Source of the DNA: Nitrososphaerota archaeon
GTDB taxonomy: Archaea; Thermoproteota; Nitrososphaeria; Nitrososphaerales; Gagatemarchaeaceae
Assembly: GCA_016200025.1 (NCBI GenBank)
Contig: JACQFO010000059.1
Location: 1 to 6,019, forward strand
Reading direction: 5' to 3'
DNA: 6,019 nucleotides
Below the pieces are notes generated by a model. It was not told the DNA's origin. It worked only from the letters and a program-made list of their open reading frames with translations, and did not search any database. Positions 1 through 6,019 of the stretch are shown piece after piece (the stretch's first letter is position 1; each line of letters begins with the position of its first letter). The translations under genes were made by a program, and so were the position numbers.

Positions 1-1208
1 AGGGTATCAGACCTGTCTTCTCCGTGGGAGAGCAGGGCGACTTTGACCCCGGCCCCGGATTGGAGCTTCTCGATCAGCTTTGCGACTGGACCGCGCGCCA
101 CGTCCTTGAGGTCTTCGGCCGTGACCGCCGCAAGGTCCTCGTAGACCGGCTCGACCCTGTCGATCTCACCGAGGAAGTCGTAGAGGTCGGAGGATTCCTT
201 GCCGCCGGAGCGGTAGGCGACGCAGACCCTCAGCTCTTTCAGGCCGGCGAGGACGTCGACCTTGGTGAGGGCCACCTTGTCGACTCCGCTGATCCTGGCT
301 GCGTATTTCACCGCGACCAGGTCCAGCCAGCCTATGCGCCTGGGGCGCCCCGTCGTCACTCCGTACTCCTTACCCTTCTCGCGGATGGCGTCCGCGAGGG
401 GACCCCGGAGCTCGGTCGGAAAGGGGCCGGCCCCCACCCTGGTGGTGTAGCTCTTGACAACCCCGACAGCGCCATCGTCCGTTAGGCCCTGGACGCCCAG
501 GCCTACCGGGGCGTAGGAGGCGAGGGTCGGGGAACTGGTGACGAACGGGTACGTGCCGTAGAGGAGGTCCAGCATCGCGCCGTGGGCCCCCTCGAAGAGG
601 ACGCCCTTGCCTTCGGAGTTGGCGCGTCTGACCTGAGCTGGGACGTCGCCCAGGCGGCCGGTCAGGAGTTCCTTTGCTTCTTTGAACCAAGAGTCAAGGC
701 CGTCAGAACTGACGCCAAGCAGGCCGTAGAACTGCTTCAGGTGCGCGAGGTCGAAGGTGCCGGAGAAGAAGTCGACGGCCCTGGGGGTGAGCCTGAGGGC
801 GCGCATCGCATAGGCGGGACCGAGGCCCATCTTGGTCGTGCCCAGGGACTGGGCGCCCCTGAGGCCCTCCAGGAGGGTGTCGAACTGCTTCTCCATCGGA
901 GTCACTATGGAACACCTTGGGTCGACCGTCAGGTCGGGCTTGATCCCCCGGGCAGAGAGGAGGCGGAGCTCTTCGGAGAGAACTACCGGGTCCAGGGCCA
1001 CCCCCGCTCCGATGAAGAGGCGCTTGGACCTTAGCGCCCCGGAGGGGATGAGATGGAACTTGTAGGTCTGGTCCCCGATGACTATGGTGTGGCCCGCGTT
1101 GCTTCCGCCGTTGTATCTGGCTACAGCGTCGAACCCCTCGGAGATGTAGTCGACCACCTTGCCCTTGCCTTCGTCGCCCCACTGAAGTCCGACGACCGTG
1201 AGGTTCAT
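1..1208 (-). CDS. purA: Adenylosuccinate synthetase (C-terminus cut by window edge)
   Basis: Cytoplasmic enzyme of AMP synthesis: IMP + aspartate + GTP give adenylosuccinate + GDP + phosphate. The minus-strand frame is open from ATG at 1208 to the window edge (402 codons plus 2 bases). Motifs in order: GDEGKGK at residues 11-17 (catalytic Asp12, GTP loop); NAGHT at 37-41 (catalytic His40); GTTKMGLGPAY at 123-133; GTYPFVTSS at 218-226; TTRVGAGPFPTE at 255-266 (TTR follows KSY); TTGRPRR at 285-291; TKVDVLAG at 315-322 (guanine recognition, NKxD/TKxD-like). The last visible residues, DRSDT, match the family's extreme C-terminus, so only about 5-15 residues should be missing. Odd points: the IMP-contacting EGAQG motif reads EGAHG (206-210), and the nearby DIDHG reads DLLYG. 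It starts four bases after the guaB stop and is surely co-transcribed with it. Identity is secure; the effect of the substitutions is unknown. Confidence 0.96.
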   Translation of the reverse strand, partial: MNLTVVGLQWGDEGKGKVVDYISEGFDAVARYNGGSNAGHTIVIGDQTYKFHLIPSGALRSKRLFIGAGVALDPVVLSEELRLLSARGIKPDLTVDPRCSIVTPMEKQFDTLLEGLRGAQSLGTTKMGLGPAYAMRALRLTPRAVDFFSGTFDLAHLKQFYGLLGVSSDGLDSWFKEAKELLTGRLGDVPAQVRRANSEGKGVLFEGAHGAMLDLLYGTYPFVTSSPTLASYAPVGLGVQGLTDDGAVGVVKSYTTRVGAGPFPTELRGPLADAIREKGKEYGVTTGRPRRIGWLDLVAVKYAARISGVDKVALTKVDVLAGLKELRVCVAYRSGGKESSDLYDFLGEIDRVEPVYEDLAAVTAEDLKDVARGPVAKLIEKLQSGAGVKVALLSHGEDRSDT

Positions 1209-1212
1209 CTTG

Positions 1213-2688
1213 TTACATCACTCTCTTGATGTCATGAGGCAGGCTCTCCTTGTGGCCCGCAGAAGTGATCATCATGAATTCGGCCTTCTTCTGGAGCTGC
1301 ACCAGGCTGCGGGCTCCAGAGTAGCTCATCCCTGACCTGAGGCCCCCCACCAGCTGCTTCACCACTTCCTCCACCCGTCCTTTGTAGGGGATCAGCCCTT
1401 CGACTCCTTCCGGGACGCTCTCCTCGATGACCCCTTCGATCAACTCGTCCTGCTTCGACCCCTGAGTCTTTTCCTCGCGAATCTTCCTTCCGACGCTCGC
1501 TGCAAGCGACGCCATTCCCCTGGTGAGCTTGTACCTCACTCCGTCGCGCAGGATAGTGGGCCCTGGGCTCTCCTCCGTCCCTGCGAAGAGGCTCCCTATC
1601 ATTACCGTGGATGCGCCTGCCGCCAGGGCCTTGGTTACGTCTCCCGGGTTCCTGATGCCGCCGTCTCCTATGACTGGGACATCGAAGTCCTTCGCACCCC
1701 TGGCGCTGTCAATTATCGCCGTGAGCTGGGGGACGCCCGAGCCCGTAACAACACGCGTGATGCAGATACTCCCTGAGCCAACCCCGACCTTCACTGCGTC
1801 GGCACCCGCCCTTATGAGGTCCGCGGCGCCCCGGGAGGTCGCGACGTTCCCGGCAACGACGTCGACCGAGCGGAACTCCTTCTTGATCGCCTTCAGAGTG
1901 TCGATGGCATAGGTCGAGTGGCCGTGTGCGATGTCAACGACGAGAGCGTCTGCACCGGCCTCGACGAGCTTCACGGCACGCTGCATGTAATCTCCCCTGA
2001 CCCCGACCGCAGCAGCGACCCGCAGGCGGCCCTTTGAGTCCTTGGTCGCCGAGGGGAATTGGCGCCTCTTCATGATGTCTTTGGAAGTTATGAGGCCGGC
2101 GAGCCGGCCAGACTTGTCGACGAGAGGGAGCTTCTCTATTTTGTTCTTGCGCAGCAGCTCCTTCGCCTTGTCGAGTTTCACGCCTCTGGGTGCGGTGACC
2201 AGGTCCCTTCGAGGGGTCATCACGTCACCGAGTTTCCTGGAGGAGTCATCTTCGAGTATGATGTCGCGCCTCGTGACGAGACCGAGGACCTTCTTCCTCG
2301 GGTCGACTATTACGATCCCCCCGATGTCGTGCCTGCCAATCATGTCCCAGGCCTCCGCGATGGTCTTCTCAGGACCGAGAGTGATAGGGTCCTCTATCAC
2401 GACGCTTTCGGAGCGCTTGACTTTGATGACCTCGGAGACCTGCTCCTCGACTGAAAGGAACCTGTGGATGACGCCAATCCCCCCGAGTCTTGCCATTGCG
2501 ATGGCCATCGCCGACTCGGTGACCGTGTCCATGTTGGCGCTTACGACAGGGATGCTGAGGTGAATCCCGCGTGAGAATCTTGACTTCGTGTCTGAGTCTT
2601 TGCGAGACTTTACGTCGGAGAGTCTGGGGACCAGCAGGACGTCATCGAAAGTGAGCCCGACTCTGAGAGCTTTGTCGGAAGCCTTCAC
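1213..2688 (-). CDS. guaB: IMP dehydrogenase-family protein with two CBS domains (divergent flap)
   Basis: 491-residue TIM-barrel enzyme, the usual length for CBS-containing IMP dehydrogenase, which oxidises IMP to XMP with NAD+ for GMP synthesis. Seen: LTFDDVLLVP (12-21); SANMDTVTE (50-58); CBS domains at about 94-147 and 153-207; AGNVAT (279-284); catalytic loop GSICITR with Cys309 and Thr311; GDGGIR (341-346, IMP ribose/phosphate site); SLFAGTEESPG (366-376); GMASL (391-395); VPEGVEG (425-431); RSGMSYSGAR (451-460). Odd: the flap between 395 and 425 has no Arg-Tyr pair and no tyrosine at all, although that dyad activates water in known IMP dehydrogenases. The phosphate-site YRGMGS also reads TRGMAS. 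The N-terminal half is IMPDH-like rather than GuaC-like. A CBS-bearing GMP reductase is the alternative. The GTG start is chosen because a TATA box lies about 27 bases upstream (leaderless) and the N-terminus has normal length. Confidence 0.9.
   Translation of the reverse strand: MKASDKALRVGLTFDDVLLVPRLSDVKSRKDSDTKSRFSRGIHLSIPVVSANMDTVTESAMAIAMARLGGIGVIHRFLSVEEQVSEVIKVKRSESVVIEDPITLGPEKTIAEAWDMIGRHDIGGIVIVDPRKKVLGLVTRRDIILEDDSSRKLGDVMTPRRDLVTAPRGVKLDKAKELLRKNKIEKLPLVDKSGRLAGLITSKDIMKRRQFPSATKDSKGRLRVAAAVGVRGDYMQRAVKLVEAGADALVVDIAHGHSTYAIDTLKAIKKEFRSVDVVAGNVATSRGAADLIRAGADAVKVGVGSGSICITRVVTGSGVPQLTAIIDSARGAKDFDVPVIGDGGIRNPGDVTKALAAGASTVMIGSLFAGTEESPGPTILRDGVRYKLTRGMASLAASVGRKIREEKTQGSKQDELIEGVIEESVPEGVEGLIPYKGRVEEVVKQLVGGLRSGMSYSGARSLVQLQKKAEFMMITSAGHKESLPHDIKRVM
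1216..1227 (-). promoter_or_regulatory. Possible ribosome binding site of purA inside the guaB 3' end
   Basis: The minus strand reads AAGAGAGTGATG just before the guaB TAA. GAGAGTGAT partly matches the archaeal Shine-Dalgarno consensus GGAGGTGAT, and eight bases separate it from the purA ATG at 1208. It lies within the last codons of guaB (Lys-Arg-Val-Met), so those codons may be constrained. The match is imperfect; purA could instead be translated by re-initiation after guaB termination. Confidence 0.35.
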
Positions 2689-2710
2689 TTGACTTCCAAT
2701 TTCCCTGTGC

Positions 2711-2720
2711 CTTTATAGTG
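2711..2720 (-). promoter_or_regulatory. Archaeal TATA-box promoter of the guaB-purA operon
   Basis: On the minus strand the sequence reads CACTATAAAG, with TATAAA at 2717-2712. Its centre is 26-27 bases before the first base of the guaB GTG codon (2688). In archaea TBP/TFB place the transcription start about that far downstream, so the mRNA should begin at or next to the start codon and lack a leader. The preceding ACAAAC stretch could act as a BRE, but the match is weak. A GGAAG at 2697-2693, four bases before GTG, could be a weak ribosome site if transcription starts further upstream. Confidence 0.68.
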
Positions 2721-2728
2721 TTTGTGGA

Positions 2729-2754
2729 TTCGCTGCGGAGGCCCCGGCAGCGAA
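2729..2754. repeat. Perfect 8-bp inverted repeat between surface-protein stop and guaB promoter
   Basis: TTCGCTGC (2729-2736) and GCAGCGAA (2747-2754) are exact reverse complements separated by ten GC-rich bases. The repeat begins five bases after the TAG stop of the large surface-protein gene and ends about eleven bases before the guaB TATA box. It could be a 3'-end hairpin of the surface-protein mRNA, or an operator dyad next to the guaB BRE/TATA. No T-run follows on the minus strand, so it is not a classical intrinsic terminator. Confidence 0.6.
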
Positions 2755-2759
2755 GGCTG

Positions 2760-5700
2760 CTAGAAGACCCTGACGGGGAATGCTTGAGTCGCGGGCGTCC
2801 TGGTGTTGCCGTAGGCGTTGGTTGAGATTCCTGACCACGACCCCATAATGACATACCTTCCTGTGGTGTGAGAGGACCAGGTGAACCTGATTGAAAGTTT
2901 GTGCGACTCCCCTGAGAGCATCGGTCCGACGGTGAGGGTCATGCTGGACCTGCTGATTGTGAGGGTACCCCCACAGGCTGCCACGGCGATTCTTCTCATG
3001 GGTAGGCTTGACCCAGTCCAGACCGTGGCGCCGTCGCAGGTAATTGTGAAAGCGGAGGCGCCGGAGGCTCGCCTGAGGACTCCATGGAGTCTAGCACTCG
3101 ACAGGTCCACGTTGGCAGTTAGGTTGTACTCTGCCTGGAAGTTTCCCGGCAGGTCGGAGGCCAGTTCTGAAGGGCCCGACCAAGAGTAGCGGAGAGACTG
3201 TGGAACGAGGTAGTGTGCGCTGACGAGGAGCCGGCCGCTGACTGCCACTACGACCGCTTTCCAGGTTCCGGCCGAGGTGCCGTTGACGTCCCAGGATGAG
3301 AAGTAGAAGTTGTCGCCTCCGGCAATGCGGAAGGGCCCGCTTCGGGCGGTCAGCGTGACCTTTGAGCCTGCATCGTACCAGCCCGCCTCGGGCTGGACGA
3401 GGAAACGGCTGCTGATCCATGATGGGGATGCCCGTGTCGAGAGATAGTACTGGACTCTCCAAATTGCAGTCTCGGTGACGGGCCGAGTCATGTTGTGAGC
3501 GCTGAAACGGTGGGTGCCGTTGTATCCTCCGTCTCCGCTGCTCCAACCCGCGAAGACGTAGCGGACGCCGGCTCCTCCGGAGACGGTGGAGGGGGTAACC
3601 CAGAAGGTGGCGACCGAGCCGGAATCGTACCAGCCCGCGCCGTTGGGAGTGCCATGGAACGATGTCAGCGTAAGGTAGTTTTGGTGATAGAAACTCAATG
3701 CGACCGTTGCCGAGGACGTCGCAGACATGGACGAGGTCTCGCTCTGCCACCTCTCGGTCGAATTCGAATCTGCGAGCGGGTTGGTGAAGGCAATCGACCC
3801 GGTCGCGTCGAACCAGTATCCGGCTGGAGTGCTGGATAGGTCAGGGGAATAGCCAGAGCCGAACTGGGACCCGGATGCCTGAGGCGCTGTAGGAGTCCCG
3901 CCCCCGACGATCGAGTAGGAGAGCGTCTGCAGAAACTGGTGATAGTAATCCTGTGAGAACGTTTCGCCTCCGGCTGTTATCCGCGAGGTCGCCGAGGCTG
4001 CCGAGACTCCCCACCTTTCGGAGGCGCCGCTGTCCGTCGAAGATGCCGGGAACGAAGCTGTCGTGTTGTAATCGAGCCACGCTGAGGAGCTCGCGATGGA
4101 TGCACCCCCAACGTCGAGAGAGAGGATCTGGGAGCTGCCAGTCCCATAGAAAGTCCCGAGGATGACGATTGTGTCCCCGGCAAGGGGGTCGCCCAGATTG
4201 AGTGTGACCAAGAAGGTCTCCTGGAGCTGTTTGAAGAAGTTGACAGTCAATGTGGAGCCTCCCGAAGAGACAGCCGCGGTTGCGCAGGTCTGACACGCCC
4301 AGCGGGTATCCGTGCCCGCGCCGGACATTGTTGTACCAAAGGATGCCGAAGCAGAATTGTCCAGGTAGCCGGAGCACGACCCGGACGCGGAGCCGCCGTC
4401 GGGCGAGACAGTGCAGACGGTGGCTGAGGTGCCCAACGAGAGGGCTGTCACAGAAGTGGACAGGCCCGAGTCGAAGGTGGACTGCGCGTTGGCCGTAGCA
4501 CTGAAAGTAGTCGACCACTGTTTGTAGTAGTCGGTCGAGTGGCTGTTCCCCCCAGAAGTGTCTGTGAAAGACGAAGCCCCTGAGACCTGCCAGCGGATGT
4601 CCGAGCCGGCACCAGCCGGGTTCGTGGGCATGACGACCGCGAGGTTGTAGTCGGCGTAGCCGGCACAGGATTTTGTGGAGTCGCTCGACGACGGGGCGAT
4701 GGTGCAGATGGTTTGCGAATCAGTCCCGCCCAGAGTCCCAGTAACCGTGAAGGTCAGCCCAGAGTCGAAGGTCGACTGGGCGTTGGCTGCTGCCGTGTAG
4801 GTGTTCTGGAGCTGCTTGTAGTAGAGGAGGGCCGTGTGCGTGGTGCCGCCAGTCGTATCCGTGTAGAGACTGGTGCCGTAAAGCCTCCATTGGATGTTCG
4901 ACCCAGAGCCAGTGGCAAGCGAAGGCGCGGAGACCGCAGCGTTGTAGTCGGCATAGGCGGTGCACGCGACCGCGGTGATGGTCGAACCTGAAGGACTCAG
5001 GGTGCAGACAGTGCCTGCGCTTCCGAGGAGAGTCCCACTGAGAGGCATGGCCAGCCCAGAATCCCAAGTGGGAGGCCCTTGTCCGTTGGTGGACGCTTGG
5101 TAGGTGTTCTGCAACTGCTTGTAGTAGTTCACGATGAAGGTGTTTCCCCCGGAGGTGATGCTTCCCGTCGACGAAGCCGCGCCAGCAGCGTTCTTCCATC
5201 TCGTGTTGGAAGGCGCGCCAGTCAGGAGTTGGTCGAAGGTGACTGCGGAGTTGGCGTCGGAGTATCCAGAGCACGAGTTGGAAGCCGAAGCGGTCGTCGT
5301 GATTGTGCAGATTTGGGTAGAGGGAGAACCAGCGAAGTTCCCGAGCGGGGCCTCCGTCATCCCCGCGTCGAAGAGGGTCTGGGCGTTGGCCGAAGTCTGG
5401 AAGGTGTTAGTCCACTGCTTGTAGTAGCTGCACGTGTAGGTGTTGCCCCCGGAGCTGGGCGTGTTGGAGCAGCTTCCACTCCGGAACCACTGGCTGTTGG
5501 TAGGAGCCCCTCCGATTGTCGAGGAGCCGATGACCGCCGAGCTGTTGTAGTCACTCCAGCAGGTGCTCTGCGTGTCGGTGGAATCACCGCCGTTTATCGA
5601 TATCGTGCAGACCGTTGTGCCTCCCGCGCCTGCGACAGTGCCCACGACGGCCTGCGCTGTGAGGCCGCTGTCGAAAGTGGACTGGGCGTTAGCGGACACG

Positions 5701-6019
5701 GCGTAGGTGTTCTCGAGTTGCTCGTAGTTGATGAAGGACCAACCGGAGCATGTACCCGATGCGCAGGTGGAGGCCGCGGTGGAAGTAGTGCCAGTGCTGA
5801 ATCTGTAGCGCACACTGGCCCCGTCCCCTGGTTCGGTCGCAGTGATTGTGGCGGAAGGCGCTGCGAAAACATTGTGAGCGCTGCCGTCGCAGGCTAGCGT
5901 CGTCGGTGTGACGCTTCCTCCACCCAGTGACAATGTGGCAGCACTACCGGAGTTGTCGGTGGTGCAGGTCGTTGGTTGGGTTACCTGGTACTTGTACACG
6001 ACGACCATCTCAAGCCAGC
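2760..6019 (-). CDS. Giant secreted beta-repeat surface protein, C-terminal part (N-terminus outside window)
   Basis: The frame is open from the window edge to TAG at 2762-2760, about 1085 codons. The Met codon at 6008 is not a credible start: the frame continues open upstream (Trp-Leu-Glu precede it) and no signal peptide follows. The protein is rich in Ser, Thr, Gly and aromatics and poor in charge. Layout, numbering that Met as 1: a divergent unit (1-93); five tandem units (94-590), each with a Cys pair, an (F/W)D(S/A)G motif and a terminal YYKQ; a Cys-poor unit ending YYHQ (591-687); units 688-772, 773-853 and 854-933 with WFDATG, GWYDSG and GWYDAGS motifs; a beta-rich C-terminal domain (934-1082) with one Cys pair. 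Cys pairs and at least seven N-x-S/T sequons indicate an extracellular location. No C-terminal membrane helix or sorting signal is visible, so any anchor must be upstream. Likely a surface or adhesin-type protein; the function is not recognised. Confidence 0.88.
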   Translation of the reverse strand, partial: WLEMVVVYKYQVTQPTTCTTDNSGSAATLSLGGGSVTPTTLACDGSAHNVFAAPSATITATEPGDGASVRYRFSTGTTSTAASTCASGTCSGWSFINYEQLENTYAVSANAQSTFDSGLTAQAVVGTVAGAGGTTVCTISINGGDSTDTQSTCWSDYNSSAVIGSSTIGGAPTNSQWFRSGSCSNTPSSGGNTYTCSYYKQWTNTFQTSANAQTLFDAGMTEAPLGNFAGSPSTQICTITTTASASNSCSGYSDANSAVTFDQLLTGAPSNTRWKNAAGAASSTGSITSGGNTFIVNYYKQLQNTYQASTNGQGPPTWDSGLAMPLSGTLLGSAGTVCTLSPSGSTITAVACTAYADYNAAVSAPSLATGSGSNIQWRLYGTSLYTDTTGGTTHTALLYYKQLQNTYTAAANAQSTFDSGLTFTVTGTLGGTDSQTICTIAPSSSDSTKSCAGYADYNLAVVMPTNPAGAGSDIRWQVSGASSFTDTSGGNSHSTDYYKQWSTTFSATANAQSTFDSGLSTSVTALSLGTSATVCTVSPDGGSASGSCSGYLDNSASASFGTTMSGAGTDTRWACQTCATAAVSSGGSTLTVNFFKQLQETFLVTLNLGDPLAGDTIVILGTFYGTGSSQILSLDVGGASIASSSAWLDYNTTASFPASSTDSGASERWGVSAASATSRITAGGETFSQDYYHQFLQTLSYSIVGGGTPTAPQASGSQFGSGYSPDLSSTPAGYWFDATGSIAFTNPLADSNSTERWQSETSSMSATSSATVALSFYHQNYLTLTSFHGTPNGAGWYDSGSVATFWVTPSTVSGGAGVRYVFAGWSSGDGGYNGTHRFSAHNMTRPVTETAIWRVQYYLSTRASPSWISSRFLVQPEAGWYDAGSKVTLTARSGPFRIAGGDNFYFSSWDVNGTSAGTWKAVVVAVSGRLLVSAHYLVPQSLRYSWSGPSELASDLPGNFQAEYNLTANVDLSSARLHGVLRRASGASAFTITCDGATVWTGSSLPMRRIAVAACGGTLTISRSSMTLTVGPMLSGESHKLSIRFTWSSHTTGRYVIMGSWSGISTNAYGNTRTPATQAFPVRVF
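3210..4238 (-). repeat. Divergent repeat units following the YYKQ array
   Basis: Unit 3948-4238 (291 bp) begins FFKQ, keeps the WLDYN and ERW positions, but has Leu and Ser where the previous five units have cysteines. Unit 3693-3947 (255 bp) begins YYHQ and has WFDATGS and ERW, typical of archaeal surface repeats. Unit 3450-3692 (243 bp) begins FYHQ and has GWYDSGS and FAGWSSGDGG. The last, 3210-3449 (240 bp), begins YYLS and has GWYDAGSKVTLTA and FSSWDVNGTSAG. The aromatic pair plus (W/F)xD(S/A)xG motifs tie these to the preceding units as a graded series. Confidence 0.72.
4239..5729 (-). repeat. Five tandem ~300-bp coding repeats (Cys-paired YYKQ units)
   Basis: Units, measured from one (Y/F)(Y/F)KQ motif to the next, are 5427-5729 (303 bp, begins NYEQ), 5127-5426 (300), 4824-5126 (303), 4530-4823 (294) and 4239-4529 (291). 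Each unit follows one order: (Y)YKQ(L/W)xNT, then ANAQSTFDSGL or a variant about 12-22 residues in, then (V/I)CT(I/L/V), a second Cys 11-15 residues later, Y(A/S)DYN or variant, a (R/Q)W, and SGGN/TGGT before the next YYKQ. DNA similarity is patchy, strongest around the FDSGL/ANAQ codons (for example near 4468, 4763 and 5669), which points to old duplication rather than recent copying. Confidence 0.88.

Noticed and set aside
24..485. Plus-strand open frame opposite purA (153 codons)
   Set aside because: It is antisense to clear PurA motifs; GC-rich sequence leaves the opposite frames open. No family resemblance or promoter was seen.
582..1182. Open frames of 150 (plus strand) and 159 (minus strand) codons over the purA start half
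   Set aside because: Both lie inside the purA coding sequence in other frames, are rich in Arg, Gly and Pro as expected for shadow frames, and show no domain.
2042..2563. Plus-strand frame of 173 codons opposite the GuaB CBS region
   Set aside because: Low-complexity Ser/Leu/Thr-rich antisense translation of the CBS domains; no start signal.
2729..2754. Intrinsic transcription terminator
   Set aside because: The hairpin exists but no T-run follows on the minus strand (TCCACAAACAC), so a classical terminator cannot be supported.
4239..5729. CRISPR array or DNA-level satellite
   Set aside because: The ~300-bp period is coding, units vary by whole codons and identity is patchy; it is a protein repeat.
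3841..5897. Several long frames on both strands over the repeat array, up to 272 codons
   Set aside because: They recur with the 300-bp repeat period because they are shadows of the same repeat in other frames, not independent genes.
6006..6008. Met codon as the true start of the large surface protein
   Set aside because: The frame stays open to the window edge, no signal peptide follows, and the residues around it already look like repeat interior, so the gene most likely begins outside the window.

Overview
The window reads as a piece of a GC-rich archaeal chromosome. The evidence is a TATA-box promoter placed so that guaB mRNA would start at or next to its GTG start codon (leaderless transcription, common in archaea), frequent AGG arginine codons in purA, and a large secreted-type beta-repeat protein with 'YYKQ/YYHQ' and 'GWYDAGS' repeats, a style I associate with archaeal surface proteins (Nitrososphaeria, Bathyarchaeia and Thermoplasmata-like genomes). 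The lineage cannot be fixed from this stretch. No RNA gene, CRISPR array, insertion sequence or plus-strand gene was recognised.

Layout: all three genes are on the minus strand, so transcription runs from high to low coordinates. From 6019 down to 2760 lies the C-terminal part (about 1085 residues, N-terminus outside the window) of a giant extracellular protein. It contains five cysteine-paired tandem units of 97-101 residues, then progressively divergent units, then a C-terminal beta-rich domain with no membrane anchor. A 71-base intergenic gap (2689-2759) holds a perfect 8-bp inverted repeat and the guaB promoter. From 2688 to 1213 is guaB, an IMP dehydrogenase-family protein with two CBS domains. 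Four bases after its stop, purA (adenylosuccinate synthetase) starts at 1208 and runs off the window, probably only a few residues short of its end.

How the genes work together: guaB and purA form a tight two-gene purine operon at the IMP branch point. PurA commits IMP to AMP. GuaB would commit IMP to GMP by way of XMP if it is a true IMP dehydrogenase. However, the GuaB protein lacks the Arg-Tyr pair of the mobile flap that activates water in ordinary IMP dehydrogenases, and it has no tyrosine anywhere in that region. A CBS-containing GMP reductase, or an IMP dehydrogenase with an altered hydrolysis step, is therefore possible. If it is a reductase, the operon would convert GMP to AMP precursors. 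The giant surface protein is probably a separate transcription unit that happens to lie upstream.

The most interesting points are the missing catalytic dyad in GuaB, the graded repeat architecture of the surface protein (with almost all lysines of its first 600 residues at one repeat position), and the inverted repeat wedged between the surface-protein stop codon and the guaB TATA box.
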